Origin: Straminergon stramineum
Taxonomy: Eukaryota; Streptophyta; Bryopsida; Hypnales; Calliergonaceae
Length of the DNA stretch: 64,000 bases
Assembly: GCA_963920665.1 (NCBI GenBank)
Contig: OY987263.1
Coordinates: forward strand, 36,506,547 to 36,570,546
Direction of reading: 5' to 3'
Below, piece after piece: positions 48,434-60,585 of this stretch. The notes below the pieces were generated by a model that made no database searches, was not told the DNA's origin, and saw nothing but the letters and a program-made list of their open reading frames with translations. Both the position numbers and the translations under genes were made by a program. How positions within the stretch are numbered: position 1 is the stretch's first letter; each line of letters starts with the position of its first letter.

Positions 48434-50559
48434 AGGTATCAATATGGTTGGAAGAACTTAAGGATTAATGACATCCATATAATCATATTTTCCATGATCA
48501 AACTACCATTTTTTATTGGATCTTGTTAGTAACTAAATTTTTTTTAGATTTGTAAGTATGTATTTTTTGTATACAATATGAATAAACTATAAAATTTTAA
48601 ATCAACAATTATAGATAATTTCTCAATGGACTTTAGACTATCATATCCTTGGTCAATAAAGTTCAAGATTCCAAAACAATCATTCTTTTTTTTCTTACGT
48701 GCATTGTATTGATTGTTTGATTTAGAGCTAGAGTGAATGGATTATTCCAGAAGCCAAGATAATTGAAGAATGTTGTTGAACTCCTATTGATCTTGTCCAA
48801 TATTGTAAACTTTAGATTAAATATATAAGGATAAGTTTTGCAATATAGTTGCAATTAAGTGTAGTTACATTATTAGTTATCAGTCTCTCACATCAATTAA
48901 TTGTTGCTTTTAGTGTTGATGATAGGATTTGAAACATTTATAGCCTATTTAAAACTTTTAAAGCCTTCACCCTCTGATTTTTTTCCCCAAAAGTGTAAAT
49001 ATATTACCTTGAGCCTTGAAGTCATGAAAATCACCTTCTCTTTGTTCCCTACTTTGCTCCAAATTCTAGGTTGTATTTAAATTTTTTTTTCTAAGCTTGA
49101 ATTAGAAGAAAAGTGGAGACCACAAAGGTTGTGACTTTCATAACTTTTAGGATTACTTTATTGGCACGCATATTTGATTTGAGTGTTACTTAACTCCTAG
49201 AGATCCTATTGTACATTAAGGTTTGATTCTACGTATTGGTGCCGAAATAATTTAATTTTAGGTTTTCAGTAGTTCAACAACTCAATTTAGATTTCTTAAC
49301 TTTCAACACTTTGCTCTTCCTAATTTTGGGCACTCCTATTTTTGAATTGATTCTTTCTATTCATGCGTAAATGTGTTCTTTTTTCTAAATTTACTCAAGA
49401 ATCATTTTTGTATATTCAGAATTAGCAACAATGGAATTTTTTCAGATTTTCAGAAATAGTTCTACAATTTTTTAAAATTTCAGACATTGTCCAAATTTTC
49501 CCTAATTATTTACAAAATTGACCTACACATACAATAGTATCAAAAAAATAGATGCACTTTAGTCAAACTTGATTGTAACTTTCAAATTATCCATTTTATT
49601 TTCATTTAAACTTAGAGAATGAAGCCCCCAAATTGCGTATGTATGTTCCTATTTCATTTTAAAACTTTGAAAACTCCAAGAACTCAATGAATTATTGCAA
49701 TTGGAAGCTCCATGTGTTAGAATTCAAGTAACACAATCATATATGGATTTCATTATATTTTTTTATGTAAAATGATTTTCCAATATTAATAAAAAATAAT
49801 ATTATCATCCTAAACTTTTGTCTAAATTGTAAATTATTCTAGAACATATTCTAATTGGTATAATTCATGCACACATTATACTTCAAAAAAAGTCAAAATA
49901 ATTTATTTTTACACTAAAAATTCTAAAAAAATCAACATCCTTAGAAGAGAGTTATTTATGTATGGAAATTATTGAAATTCTACCAATCAATTATACAAAG
50001 TCTAAATTTCAGTTGATGGTTGTGATTTCACTTTAAGGTCATTGTCCAAGGTGTTTTGGATGTGAGAACATAAAAGATCACTTGATAAATTTCCTCACTA
50101 TTCTTTGTAGCTACTTTTATCTCTCAAAAAAATTTCAAATTCCATGAGATGTTTGTGTAATATTTACCAATTTATTTTTACTTATTAGTCTAAGAAAATA
50201 ATAATGATTTATTGCAAAACTCATAGAGGTTCTTCAAATAGATAAATAACATATAATCTCACGTAACAAAAATATTAGATTGAAATTCAAATATGGTTTA
50301 AAAGGCTAAAACAAGTTCAAAAACAAAGTTTGGTCATATGCTAATCAAACCAATCCTTCAAGGGGCAATATCCTTTGGAGTTTGGGATGTCTAATACAAC
50401 CATGGACAAGTACAATTTAGAAGATAAGTCATATAAACACAAATTTCATGCATTTCTCTTCGAGTGATTGGAGATCAAGTCACGAGCACCTTATGCCCAA
50501 TTGTATTCCTTGAATTTGAAACACTTCACCATTTATGCAACAATCACTTGCCTAGAACA
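48434..50559. other. AT-rich intergenic DNA, nothing recognised
   Basis: No frame, repeat or signal that I can support. Confidence 0.5.
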
Positions 50560-50890
50560 AAGCTTGCAGGACAATCAAAAATCTCCTTGAAAGCAAGGTA
50601 TGATTCTTGTTGCTTGCCCCAAGTTTGCAAGGGCATGCAAAAATGAATAGTCAGTAGTGCTTTGATTTTGTAGCCTAAATGCGGTGCTTGGCAAGCCATA
50701 TTCACTATCAAAGTTGGTCCAATAGATTGAAACATTCCAACAAAACTCAAAAACCACTTCTTTCTTTCTTTTTAACACATGGGCAATTCCCATTGAAATA
50801 AAAAGGAACAATTCAAGAGAACCAGAGGACGAACCCCGGTACGAAAACCACTTTTTGTCAACGACGATTCTCTCACAACCAAGCAAGGGA
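50560..50890. repeat. Dispersed repeat, pair with 26338-26610
   Basis: Second copy of the repeat described at 26338-26610; the minus-strand peptide core ACQAPHLGYKIKALLTIH lies here at about 50690-50640. Confidence 0.5.
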
Positions 50891-51776
50891 CTCAAGAGCC
50901 TCCTGCCATGTATCAGTGGGTGGGTGTGTTCCCTGATACAGGAATAAAAGAGAGCATTGTTATGTTCCTTCTACAATGTGAAATGCACTGCTATTGGTGG
51001 AACTCATTCTCCTACTTCCACCGACAGATGAGCTCCAGTAAAATTTCAAGTCACTCACTCATAGCAAGGCAGTAGGCACCCAGTTCCATCACCTGAGCTT
51101 CGTTGTTGGCCCTCAGTGTCCTCCAAGAGGGCATAATCAATGAAGAAGTGATCTTCAGTTTCTAATCAACTGTTCCGAATTGAATAAAATTGGGTCCTTA
51201 TGTGACCTCCGCACCGACTCCCAAATGAAGGCAGCTGGAAATCCTCCGCCAGAAAATTATGAAAAATTATTGGATGGAGCAGGCAGTCCGTCATGGAAAT
51301 ATTGACGTACTGGGCTTTATTGGCCAATACCATCTAATAAAGGCACTGCCAGGCAAATCCAGGGACTGTATTGATGAGGGACCAATTGGCAGGAGATGGA
51401 GGTTGGGAAAAAACACAGCACAAAACTCTTTGAAGCCGGCACTCGGGGTCTGTCATGGTTCTCCCGTCAGGCCACTTGTGGCTGACGGGCCTTGTATTTT
51501 ATCCTTCTGCAATGAAATTTGTTTCATTTGTTTAAAACAACAACAACTCCTTATCCCTTGAACGACGCGACGGATGATTATTGTTCGATGAATGACAAGG
51601 AACTCTCCTGTGTAGGACAGAATTGCAACTATTCATCCTCGGAATTAGGGGTGAAAAGGGAAGATCTTCTACAGTAGTTTGACTCCCAATGAGTATTTCT
51701 GTTTTTTCTAAAGTGGATGATGTCACACAGTTCCAAAATGGCTGATTTCCACAGTCACCAACCCGGCGTTCAAGGG
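50891..51776. other. GC-richer intergenic patch, unresolved
   Basis: A 100-codon frame at 51259-51561 shows no domain. An imperfect hairpin, CCCGTCAGGCCAC paired with GTGGCTGACGGG, lies at about 51464-51488. Confidence 0.35.
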
Positions 51777-51780
51777 TTAA

Positions 51781-52705
51781 CCCCTAAACGCCCAAACTGC
51801 GTTTTTTTGGCAACATAGCGATTCTAGGCAGCTCACTACAAATGGAGTTTTTCTTTTTTTTCCTTTGAAATTTTCACACAACATGTGCCCGAGGAGTGTC
51901 TTTAAGGCCCAACAATTTTCATAACTTTTGACTTCATGGTTAAAGTTATTGCATGATATGTAATTTTCATTGATCTTCAAGCAACCCAAAAATTTCTTAA
52001 AAAAACACTTTTTTAAGAAATAAAAATCTGAAATTGGTTTTCTTGATTTATATGTACATGGAAAGATTTGAATCCTTCCATTTTGATTTATGAGATGAAA
52101 GTTATGAGGTGTTTTAGTTTGCGGGTAGTTTTGGATTCTCTACTCTAAAATAAACTTTGAAATCCTTTATTTCACTCAATTTTCAATATTTTTTGAAAAG
52201 AATAAAATCATAGGGTGTGGATTGTTTATTAGAACATTACAACCATTGGGATTGGAATTTTTCAATTCCATAACAAAATTCTTCACAATTTAGTATTTTG
52301 AAACATTCCCTACTTCTTTGTACATACTTTATTTTTCCTATATGTTGTACAATTTCAAATGATTTGAATTTTTTCAAGCACGTAGTCAATTTGCCTTGAA
52401 GAATGAATCCAAAGAGTAACCACCATTTTGGAATTTTTTTCATACAAATGTAACCTTGTGAAGTGCAGCTGCCCGTTTTCTCACAGGGCCCAAAAAAGGA
52501 TTTTTGCTAATTCAAACACTAATATCTTACAATCTACACGGTGGAAAATTCTGAAAATTTTTCTCCATCTTCTCAAATAATTTTAGTACAAGATTTTACG
52601 GTTACATGTGTCCAAAAATGTTTTTTTCCTAAAATTTGGTACTTGTTCTAGAAATGACAGTTTTGGAGCATTTTTGGTGAAAATATAGTTGAAAACATTT
52701 AGGGG
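51781..52705 (+). mobile_element. TTAA-flanked non-autonomous element (reference copy)
   Basis: A 925-base unit starts CCCCTAAACG and ends CATTTAGGGG, with TTAA on both sides (51777-51780 and 52706-52709). The inverted ends match for only about 8-10 bases. Internal sequence is shared almost end to end with 53097-54015 and with both arms of 42132-43988. No coding frame is present, so a transposase must have come from elsewhere. Short ends starting CCC with a TTAA target are the signature of piggyBac-like elements. A TA target with ACCCC ends would give the same sequence. Confidence 0.8.
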
Positions 52706-53096
52706 TTAAAAAGCACGAAAACTGGGGGTTTGACTATTGACTAATGAATTTTTTTTTGATTGGTTCTATTGAGTTACAAAATAGAGTGTGATGCAGAGTA
52801 CTATGTACAAATATGTGCATATGTTGATATGGATACACTATAGGTAGAACTTCTCTTAGTGCACGGTGTTGGGACTAAGGTAGGAAGTTCGAATTTTTGA
52901 GGGTCATTTTCAATGAACCATATAGGTAGGCATAAATTGTGCCAAAGGGTTTTGGATATGGGTCACCCTTTCCGCAACCAAGAAAGGGCGATATTGGTGT
53001 TTGTTTTTTGGACACTAAGGTCTTCACATTTGCTCCTCTCATGGGCAGAGCTTAAAGTAGCCCAATCATTTGTTTGTTTAGCTTAACCCCTAAAGG

Positions 53097-54015
53097 ACCA
53101 CATGATGCTTTTGGGTAGCATAGCGTTTTGGAGTAAGTCACTATGGATGGCATTTTTATTTTTTTATTTGAAATTTTCATACAACATGTGTCCAAAGAGT
53201 AACTTTAAGGCCCAACAATTTTCATGACATTTGAACTCATGGTTGAAAAGTTATTGTATGATATGTAGTTTTCATTGCTTAGTGGGTAGCTCAGGCAACA
53301 AAAAAAAACTTCTTTAAAATGAAAATTTGAAATTGGTTTTCTAGATTTATATATACATAGAAATCTTTGAATCATTACATTTTGATTTAGGAGATGAAAG
53401 TTACAAAGAGTTTTAGTTATGGGTAGTTTGTGGGTAGTTATGGAATCTCCACTCTAAAATAAACTTTGAAGACCTTTGTTTAACTCAATTTTCATTATTT
53501 TTGGAAAAAATAAAAAATTCAAGTGTAGATTATTTATTACAACATTACAACCATTGGTATTGGCATTTTTCAATTCTATAAATAAATTGTTAACAATTTC
53601 ATGTTTTGAATCATTTTCTACTTCTTTCTACTTAATAATTTTTTCCTATATGTTGTACAACTCCAAATAATCTAAAAAATTTCAAGCATGTAGCCAACTT
53701 GACTTGAAGAGTGAATCCAGAGAGTTACCACCATTTTGGACATTTTTTCATAATGATCTGACCTTGTGAAGTGCAGCTGCCTGGGTTTTTGCAGAGCCCC
53801 CAAAAGGCTTTTTGTCAATTTAAACACTAATATCTTGCAATCTACATGGTGAAAATTTCTGAAATTTTTTCTACACCTTCTCAAACTAGCATACTACAAG
53901 ATCCTATGGTTACATGTGTCCAAAATTGTATTTTTTTCCTAAAATTTGGTACTTGTACTAGAAATGACAATTTTGGAGGTTTTTTGGTGAAAACATAGTC
54001 AAATACATTTAGGGG
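53097..54015 (+). mobile_element. TTAA-flanked non-autonomous element
   Basis: Starts CCCCTAAAGGACC after TTAA (53093-53096) and ends CATTTAGGGG before TTAA (54016-54019). It closely resembles 51781-52705 along its length and has the same orientation. Confidence 0.8.
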
Positions 54016-54035
54016 TTAAAAAACCCTGTAGTTAC

Positions 54036-54629
54036 CCCCTAAAGGACCATAAGGCCACCACATGGCTTCGGCAACTACATTTGTAGAAAATTTGGAATGT
54101 GAACCTCATCAATAGTCTGTGACCAACAAAGAGACCCTAGATGATTTTTTGGGCTGAATTCATCGGTACAATCTGATTGAGAAATGATTGAGTGAGCGAT
54201 TTTCTATGAATTTTTTGAGAATAGAAAAAGTACTCTGGACTATCACTTCACAAGCTCATATCTTTTTTCCACATCTCAAAATGATTTGAAAAAAATTTCA
54301 CATCTAAATCATGATGATATGTACTTGTGGGAAAAAAATCAGAGTTTTTGGATCACTTTTGAGCATTCCAATTTCAACATTTCAATTTCAACGCATGTAC
54401 AGAGTTCAACAGAATTGGATATCTTTCATCAATTTTGTCAACGGTGGCATTTTCTCAAAAATTGTGCGATTTGGTTGATCTTTTTTTCATAGGAAAGCTA
54501 CATAAGTCTTCTTTCATTTCAATGGTGGCGATCACCAAAATCATATCACACATTTGAGAAATTATGCTTGTTACAAGAACTAGTCAAGAAAACAAGAGCT
54601 TTGGTCAAACACCCCCTGTCCTTTAGGGG
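54036..54629. mobile_element. Shorter TTAA-type MITE (594 bp)
   Basis: The ends CCCCTAAAGGAC and GTCCTTTAGGGG are perfect inverted repeats over 12 bases. The right flank is TTAA (54630-54633); the left flank is TTAC (54032-54035), a mutated copy. The interior is unlike the 0.92 kb members, so this is a different deletion derivative or a second subfamily that shares the ends. Confidence 0.7.
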
Positions 54630-55065
54630 TTAATAAAGTGCCTGAAATTTAATTTAAGGACTTCCATGAACCATGGGAAGCACTGCCATAATTATTCTTT
54701 GAATGCATTTGTTCAATTCAAAGGTATGCTATGAGCAGGACTAGTGCCCTATCGTATACTCACTTCAAAATTTTGTATTTATCTCAATTTCACTCACAAA
54801 AATTCGGAAAAATCTTCTATTGACTGCTTTCCCACTTCTTCTTGTGCCACAAAATTTTCCAAATGTTTGGCTCCATGGATTCCCCAAGAGAGGCGTCTAT
54901 TTCCTTAGATGCTTCATTTAAGAGCCTCCTACCTTATGCACTAAGAGAGGTTTAGAGAGGCCACACCTAGCTTTCAATATTGAATCACCACGGGCGTATC
55001 TAATGTCTCCAAACTCTCTTATTGCATAACATGCAGTAAGAGAGGATGCACTAAAAGAGGTTCTA

Positions 55066-56679
55066 TTTGTATTATACAATATGACCATACAAATAAGAGC
55101 ACGAGGTCAATGTGCCTCATTATCTCATAGCTTTGGAATATCTGTCCCCTGGCATGTATACGCTTATATTTTACATATATAGACGCTCATAGCATTTGGA
55201 GTTGAAATTAAGACAATATGGGGCAGCTGTACGCTGAAGAGCACTCTGGACGTTTTTGCAAGATGGGAATTTCCCATGAGTGTGTGACGAACAGGGACAT
55301 GGGACAGGTCCCCTTGTAGGGAAGTAAAGCCGATCAGAAGGCGAGAGGTGTTTGCTCAAAATAATTTCTGACCCACCAAAAATGACAGATCAGTGTAAGG
55401 GAGAAAAGTTCATTAAGTGACCAGACTCTTCTTGTGAGCAATTGACAGATTGAAGGGCAATCATCACATTTTTAATCTTAATTTTTAATTTTTAATTTTG
55501 ACACAAATGAAACCAATCAACATTGATTTCCATCAACCTCGATTGGCACTGACTATCATTGCCTGTGGTTGCTGGTTTAGGTCCTGCTCAATGAGCCTCA
55601 TTGATGCCTTTCAAGATCAAATTGAATGACTTATGTAACCAGTTCAGTTAGCACTGTTAATATACTAAAATGCTCTGATGTGCAACATCTCACTTGCAAC
55701 AAGAAGAGATTTTTTCAGCGAAGGGAAGCAAATCTAGTGTGTGGACACTGCACCTGCATAACTTAATTGAGTCAACCTTTAGTGTAAGTTATTTCACGCT
55801 CTATTGTGGGTTACATGCTAAAGATACTTCGTCACACAAACCAGAGTCATGAAATACTGTCAGAATATCTAAAATCGCAGATCCTTTGATTCCATGAGCA
55901 CCAGGTCTTCTGCAATGAGGTCGGCAAGCTGGCGAAAGTGGCCGGAAACTCTCGTGGATCGTAACTTAACTGCTACGATTGTCTCACTCTGATCAATTAT
56001 GAGGGTATCCTTCCTTCTAATTCTTTCCTTTCTACTTCATCTGAACAGCAACCAATCACCATCCAATTATGAACATTAATAAATGTTAAGAGCAAGGGTA
56101 CAATGCAGATGTATCGAGTTTCCTTTAGCTGAGAGGGAGAGGCTATAATAATCCATAGCATTGTGTTCAACATGAGTCAATTAATGATGCAAAAAGTACA
56201 CGATTCATTCCGAGGAGTACAACTTGAGACATTATGTCCAATAATCTTCTCGTGCCGCTCCTACTTCTTGATGAAGATTATCTAGTCCTTATGATGCTAC
56301 TCCATATTCTGAACCACAAATCAGCATTACTCAACTCCATTGTTCGGTTGGGATCATACCAGCACTTACTTGCAAGCTGTAATGTCGAAACTCTTGCCAA
56401 ATCTGTTGTGCAGGGCTGTTTTGTACCAACTATGTCTTCCTCTCTCGCTACCACCCATCTCATTTCCAAAACGTTCTCTGTTTACATTGAAACTGGGTGG
56501 GTAAAATGCGCGGTGGTACTCATTTCCATTTACAAAAAGTGATGTGAAAGGTAGTTGAAGTTGTCCCCAGTGCCTTTCATTTCACTCAGCGCACTGTGTA
56601 GCATATGGCCTGATAAAAAGACCTCCATTCCTTGCAAAAGCCATGACAAATTCAACGATCGTGGCTCGTAAATAGGGCT
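55066..56679. other. Intergenic DNA upstream of the GDSL gene
   Basis: Moderate GC with a few frames, the longest being 56234-56542 (102 codons). None has a domain or splice context. Confidence 0.4.
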
Positions 56680-56960
56680 CCTTTTTCACAGGCAGCAAGA
56701 GTGAGCGGAGCAAGCAATGTCAGTGTAGCATATCCTGATTTTAGCTTCTATCATTGCTCAATTTTCACAGGAAACGTGAGTGTGAGGAGCAAGTAATGCG
56801 TCACATATCATGATATAGGCTTCCATCAGGCCCGGAATTTTTTTCACGTGTACTGTGCATGTAAGAATCAAGTGATGCGCAGCATATCTCGAGATAGGGC
56901 TCTTTTTCCACAGGCAGTGCGAGTGAGCGGTGCAAGTAATGTGTAGCATATTCTGATGTA
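56680..56960. repeat. Tandem repeat in the GDSL promoter region
   Basis: About four units begin near 56683, 56762, 56841 and 56905. Each consists of TTTTCACAGG-like sequence, a GAGTGAG block, GCAAGTAATG-like sequence, and AGCATAT with a following GAT. The first two spacings are 79 bases and the third is shorter. The array ends about 95 bases before the start codon, so it lies in the promoter or 5' UTR and could carry repeated regulatory sites. Confidence 0.75.
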
Positions 56961-56964
56961 AGCT

Positions 56965-56972
56965 TAATATAT
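56965..56972 (+). promoter_or_regulatory. Possible TATA box of the GDSL gene
   Basis: TAATATAT lies about 85 bases before the start codon, which would place transcription near 57000. Sequence match and position only. Confidence 0.35.
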
Positions 56973-57055
56973 CAGTTCTCCTTGTTTCCCAGGCAGCGAG
57001 AAACTAGCTGCATTGAGGAGAAGCCTTCACCAATTGCCAAACTCTGAACTGAGCT

Positions 57056-58328
57056 ATGGCGAAACTAACATCTAGAGTTGCAGCTGCAGTTGTGGCATTG
57101 CAAGTGTTGTTTGCGGTGGGAGTGATGGGGCTGAAACGTGGTGAGTTTCTGAACTTGACCTCAAAGGCCTCCACTACTGACTTAAGGTCGATTATTCCCG
57201 CTGTTGTCATATTTGGTGACTCCACTGTCGATGCTGGCAACAACAACTATCTTCTCACGGTGGTGAAGAGCAACTTCCCGCCGTATGGTCGACAGTTCGA
57301 CGCCGGTGCCACCGGCCGCTTCTGCGATGGAAAGATTGTCACCGACTTCATCTGTGAGTGTTCCATTACTGGCCTTGCGATGCTACAACATTATCAATAA
57401 CATTCTTGAGTATCTGACTTTCAACACCCTTGCAAGGAGAGTCTAGATTATTTTTTGACCTGCAGCAGTTGACACCCTTCCGTAAATAGTCTGCCATTTT
57501 GAGCAGCTTCCAGACCCTCGCGAAAGAAGTCTAGATTTCTTTCTCAGGAGCAGCATTAATTCCCTTATACGTGCAAGGAGTCTTGATTCTTTTTGAGCAG
57601 AATCCGATCCCCCTTTTATTGGTTTCCATCTACATTGGAGAAGCTGAGTTCTCACGATCGCTCAAGAATGTATGGCTAGACCTCCAAGTGCTCTCAGTCA
57701 TTACAACTCTCGTATTAAGTTCGTCTTGCGTTTCTCGTCGGAAGTTGGAAAGCCTGAATTTATATCAATTTATATTGATAGAGCTGCATTTTCAGTGCGC
57801 TGCAATTGACATGACTTGGTGTAGCTCTGCATCTATAGATACTATCGTTACTTTTGTTTGATGGCGGATTTCAGAGTGCCAAACATGTGATTCCGGTATT
57901 TTAATGCTCTGAAAACCAGTACTTGCAAGTGCTCAAGTGGGCTTTGGGGGTGATCAATTCAAGCCCTGATCTCTAAAATCTTGGAAATCTTCTCCCGCAC
58001 TCAGTGGAGCAACTCAAACCTGCTCCAGTTCCTCAAATCTTACTCCTTACCATGCTTACCAAATTCCGGCATAGTACCATTTTTGACAAACTTGGGTTCA
58101 TTGACTGTTTCTGATCATGCTTTTTAACGGTGAATTCTATGCAGCTGAGAGAGTTGGCTTTCCACTGACGCTACCGTACTTGGCACCCAATGCACATGGC
58201 AATGCCATTCTCACAGGAATCAACTTCGCATCTTCAGCTTCTGGCTGGAACGAAGGCACGGCTGCCCATTTCGTAAGTGGACACGCTTACCCTTGACAAG
58301 ACACTCTTAGCTTCGTATCACCTCTGAG

Positions 58329-58379
<51 letters not shown>

Positions 58380-60585
58380 CACATAGAAGTGGGGTATGAG
58401 TTCTACAAAAAGAGATGATTCTCAAACCTTACATTAAGGCTAATGTTCATAGGAAAAGACTCTAAGGCTTGGTGTTGTGTGAGGTCCAAAGTGGAAAGAA
58501 ACAAATTAGAAAAACTCTTAATTGCAATTACGAGCTCTACCATTTTCTAAAGAGACCTTTTGTAGCTCCTCAAATTATCCTCCATTCTCTTCTGACTACG
58601 TCAATGTTGCACCATGCCACCATGCTCTCCATTGTTCTCTCCTTCATTCTTTTGGTTCCTTGTAAGCCTACACAAATTTTCTTCCCAATAGAATAGTCTT
58701 CCAATTTTCTTAAGAATGTTGACGGGATGTTTCACTGGGCTTGGTTTTTCAGCAATATGGTGGAATGTGCACAGGCTAGAATCGCCACTCAAAATGAATG
58801 TGCTCCATTAACATGAATGTGCTCTGTACATTTCAGGTTGCAATTTCGGGTGTTCTGTGCATACCTTCCATGGTTCTCTAGTGTTAGGCTTTGAGGTTTT
58901 GACTAAGTTGTAACTCCCTGCAGAATGTGAAGGGGTTGAACGAGCAGTTTCTGTGGTACAAGAATTGGAAGAACGAGGTAGTGTCGTTGGTTGGCCCAGA
59001 GAAGGGAAACAATATCATTTCCAAAGCTTTGTACATCTTCAGCACAGGTGCTAATGATTGGGTTAACAATTACTACTTAAACCCTGTTTTGATGAAGAAA
59101 TACACCCCCGACACCTACACCACATTCCTCATTGGCCTTATCAAATCTTACATCCAGGTGCACCTGCTGATTTCACAGCTCATAAGTCAAGGTTCCTCAT
59201 TTTGGTTAAAATGACTGTAAACTTCACTTGCCTGCTGAAACCACAGAACTTTACCAGTCCTAGATTTTACAGCTTTCATACCAATCTCGAACACTTGCCT
59301 GTGGAGAGGATATTTGGTTTACAATATCATTACAGATCATTGAGTTAAAGATTTCCTGCTCTCTCCTGTTGCTAACTGAGGTTTGCGTCGTGAGATAGAA
59401 AGGCAGTTGCTGTAATCGGTCCAACAACGTAAGTCATGTTGGGTAAATAATTTTGGTGCTGTGAAACATACCATTCAAACAAATGTGACCATCGTTACTC
59501 TCTGATTCTGCCACATTGGTTGACCACTTTGAGTGACATTTTCTTTTTGAATTTTTTGTGGTTACTGACTGCGCATAGTGGTTGAATTCCACAGGAGTTG
59601 TACCAATTGGGAGGACGCAATATTGTAGTGCTGGATCTTCCACCAATTGGGTGCCTGCCTTCTCAGATCACCTTACACGGCAAAGGGAAGCAAGGCTGCG
59701 TTGAGGATTTCAACAACGTAGCAGTAGAATTCAATCGGCAGTTGCTAGCCCTGATTAATAGCTTGAAACCAACTCTTCACGGGGGGCGGCTCTTGTACAT
59801 CGAAACATATACTCCACTTCTCAAACTCGTGCAAAATCCCAAACAATACGGTACGTATACATTCAATCTCCACCTACTCTTTCTTCTTCTTTGCAATTCC
59901 TTAGTGCCTGCATCAAAAATAAGAAACCCATTTTAGAAGGGAATTGATAATCACTGTAACTTTGTGTTAGCACATCCTTGCACCATTCAACGAGGTGCCC
60001 AACGGTTTAGACTACTCTTAAGAACTATTCATGTTTTAGGGAACATGATTTCCACCAGGGTTTGATGCCTTCCAAGGTGATTTGTTTCAGTTCCCAAGGG
60101 TACGAAAACAGTCACTTCTGACCATTTGAAGTGCTTAGGGACTCATTGATTATTTGACTAAGATGGGTTAATTACAATCTACTGGTACAACATACTGAGT
60201 TTATGTTACACAGACAGACACTGACTCTTTCCAAGGTGTACAACCTGAAACGGAAATGTCTCCTCAATTTTTAGAGCTTTTTTGCAGAAGTATGTCCAAA
60301 TATTAGATGCCCAGAATCGATCTCGCCAATTTAACGAAATTGACGATAGTGCTTGCTTGCTTTTTATGCTGAACAGGGTTTACCGAAACGAGGGCCGGAT
60401 GTTGCGGCACCGGTGTCCTTGAAACTGCCATTTTGTGCAACCAGGCATCAATCGGCACCTGCCAAGACGCCTACCCGTATGTGTGGTGGGACAGTTTCCA
60501 CCCCACCGAGCACGCGTACAGCTTGCTGGCCTTGGATATATTCGACCAGGCTGAGCCCATTCTCTTGGCTCCTCCACAGTCGTAG
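57056..60585 (+). CDS. GDSL esterase/lipase, secreted, five exons
   Basis: Plant-type GDSL (SGNH) hydrolase of 374 residues that would cleave ester bonds in lipids or cell-wall/cuticle polymers; the substrate is not predictable. Coding exons: 57056-57353, 58145-58272, 58924-59157, 59595-59850 and 60377-60585, with GT-AG introns and matching phases. Residues 8-24 are a hydrophobic signal-peptide core, so export is likely. Block I is [15 protein letters not shown] with the nucleophile at Ser56. The second block is [11 protein letters not shown] (123-133), with an oxyanion glycine. The third is GAND (184-187), with the stabilising Asn186. The last is [10 protein letters not shown] with Asp344 and His347, completing the triad. 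LPPIGCLP in exon 4 is also typical. Length and five-exon layout fit the family, and every key residue is present, so the enzyme should be active. The ATG at 57056 gives the signal peptide directly; no nearby in-frame alternative looks better. Confidence 0.93.
58332..58377. repeat. TA microsatellite in GDSL intron 2
   Basis: About 23 uninterrupted TA units inside the intron 58273-58923. Long pure TA runs are usually highly variable. Confidence 0.95.

Larger units (their letters stand above)
52845..55065. mobile_element. TA-flanked inverted-repeat element hosting two nested elements
   Basis: TAGAACTTCTCTTAGTGCA (52845-52863) and TGCACTAAAAGAGGTTCTA (55047-55065) are 19-base inverted ends with two mismatches; the outermost TA may be the target duplication. 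Just inside each end there is a TAAGGTAGGA or TCCTACCTTA motif, as in the 25.7 kb MITE. The right end has extra copies of the terminal motif at about 54936-54951 and 55032-55045. Two TTAA-type elements (53097-54015 and 54036-54629) lie inside it, so it is the older insertion. No transposase is seen. Confidence 0.55.

Noticed and set aside
51781..54633. CCCTAAA motifs as interstitial telomere repeats
   Set aside because: Each occurs once per element end and never in tandem, so the likeness to the plant telomere repeat is probably coincidence.
56234..56542. ATG-started frame of 102 codons upstream of the GDSL gene
   Set aside because: No domain, no splice context and an equally open opposite strand; not supported as a gene.
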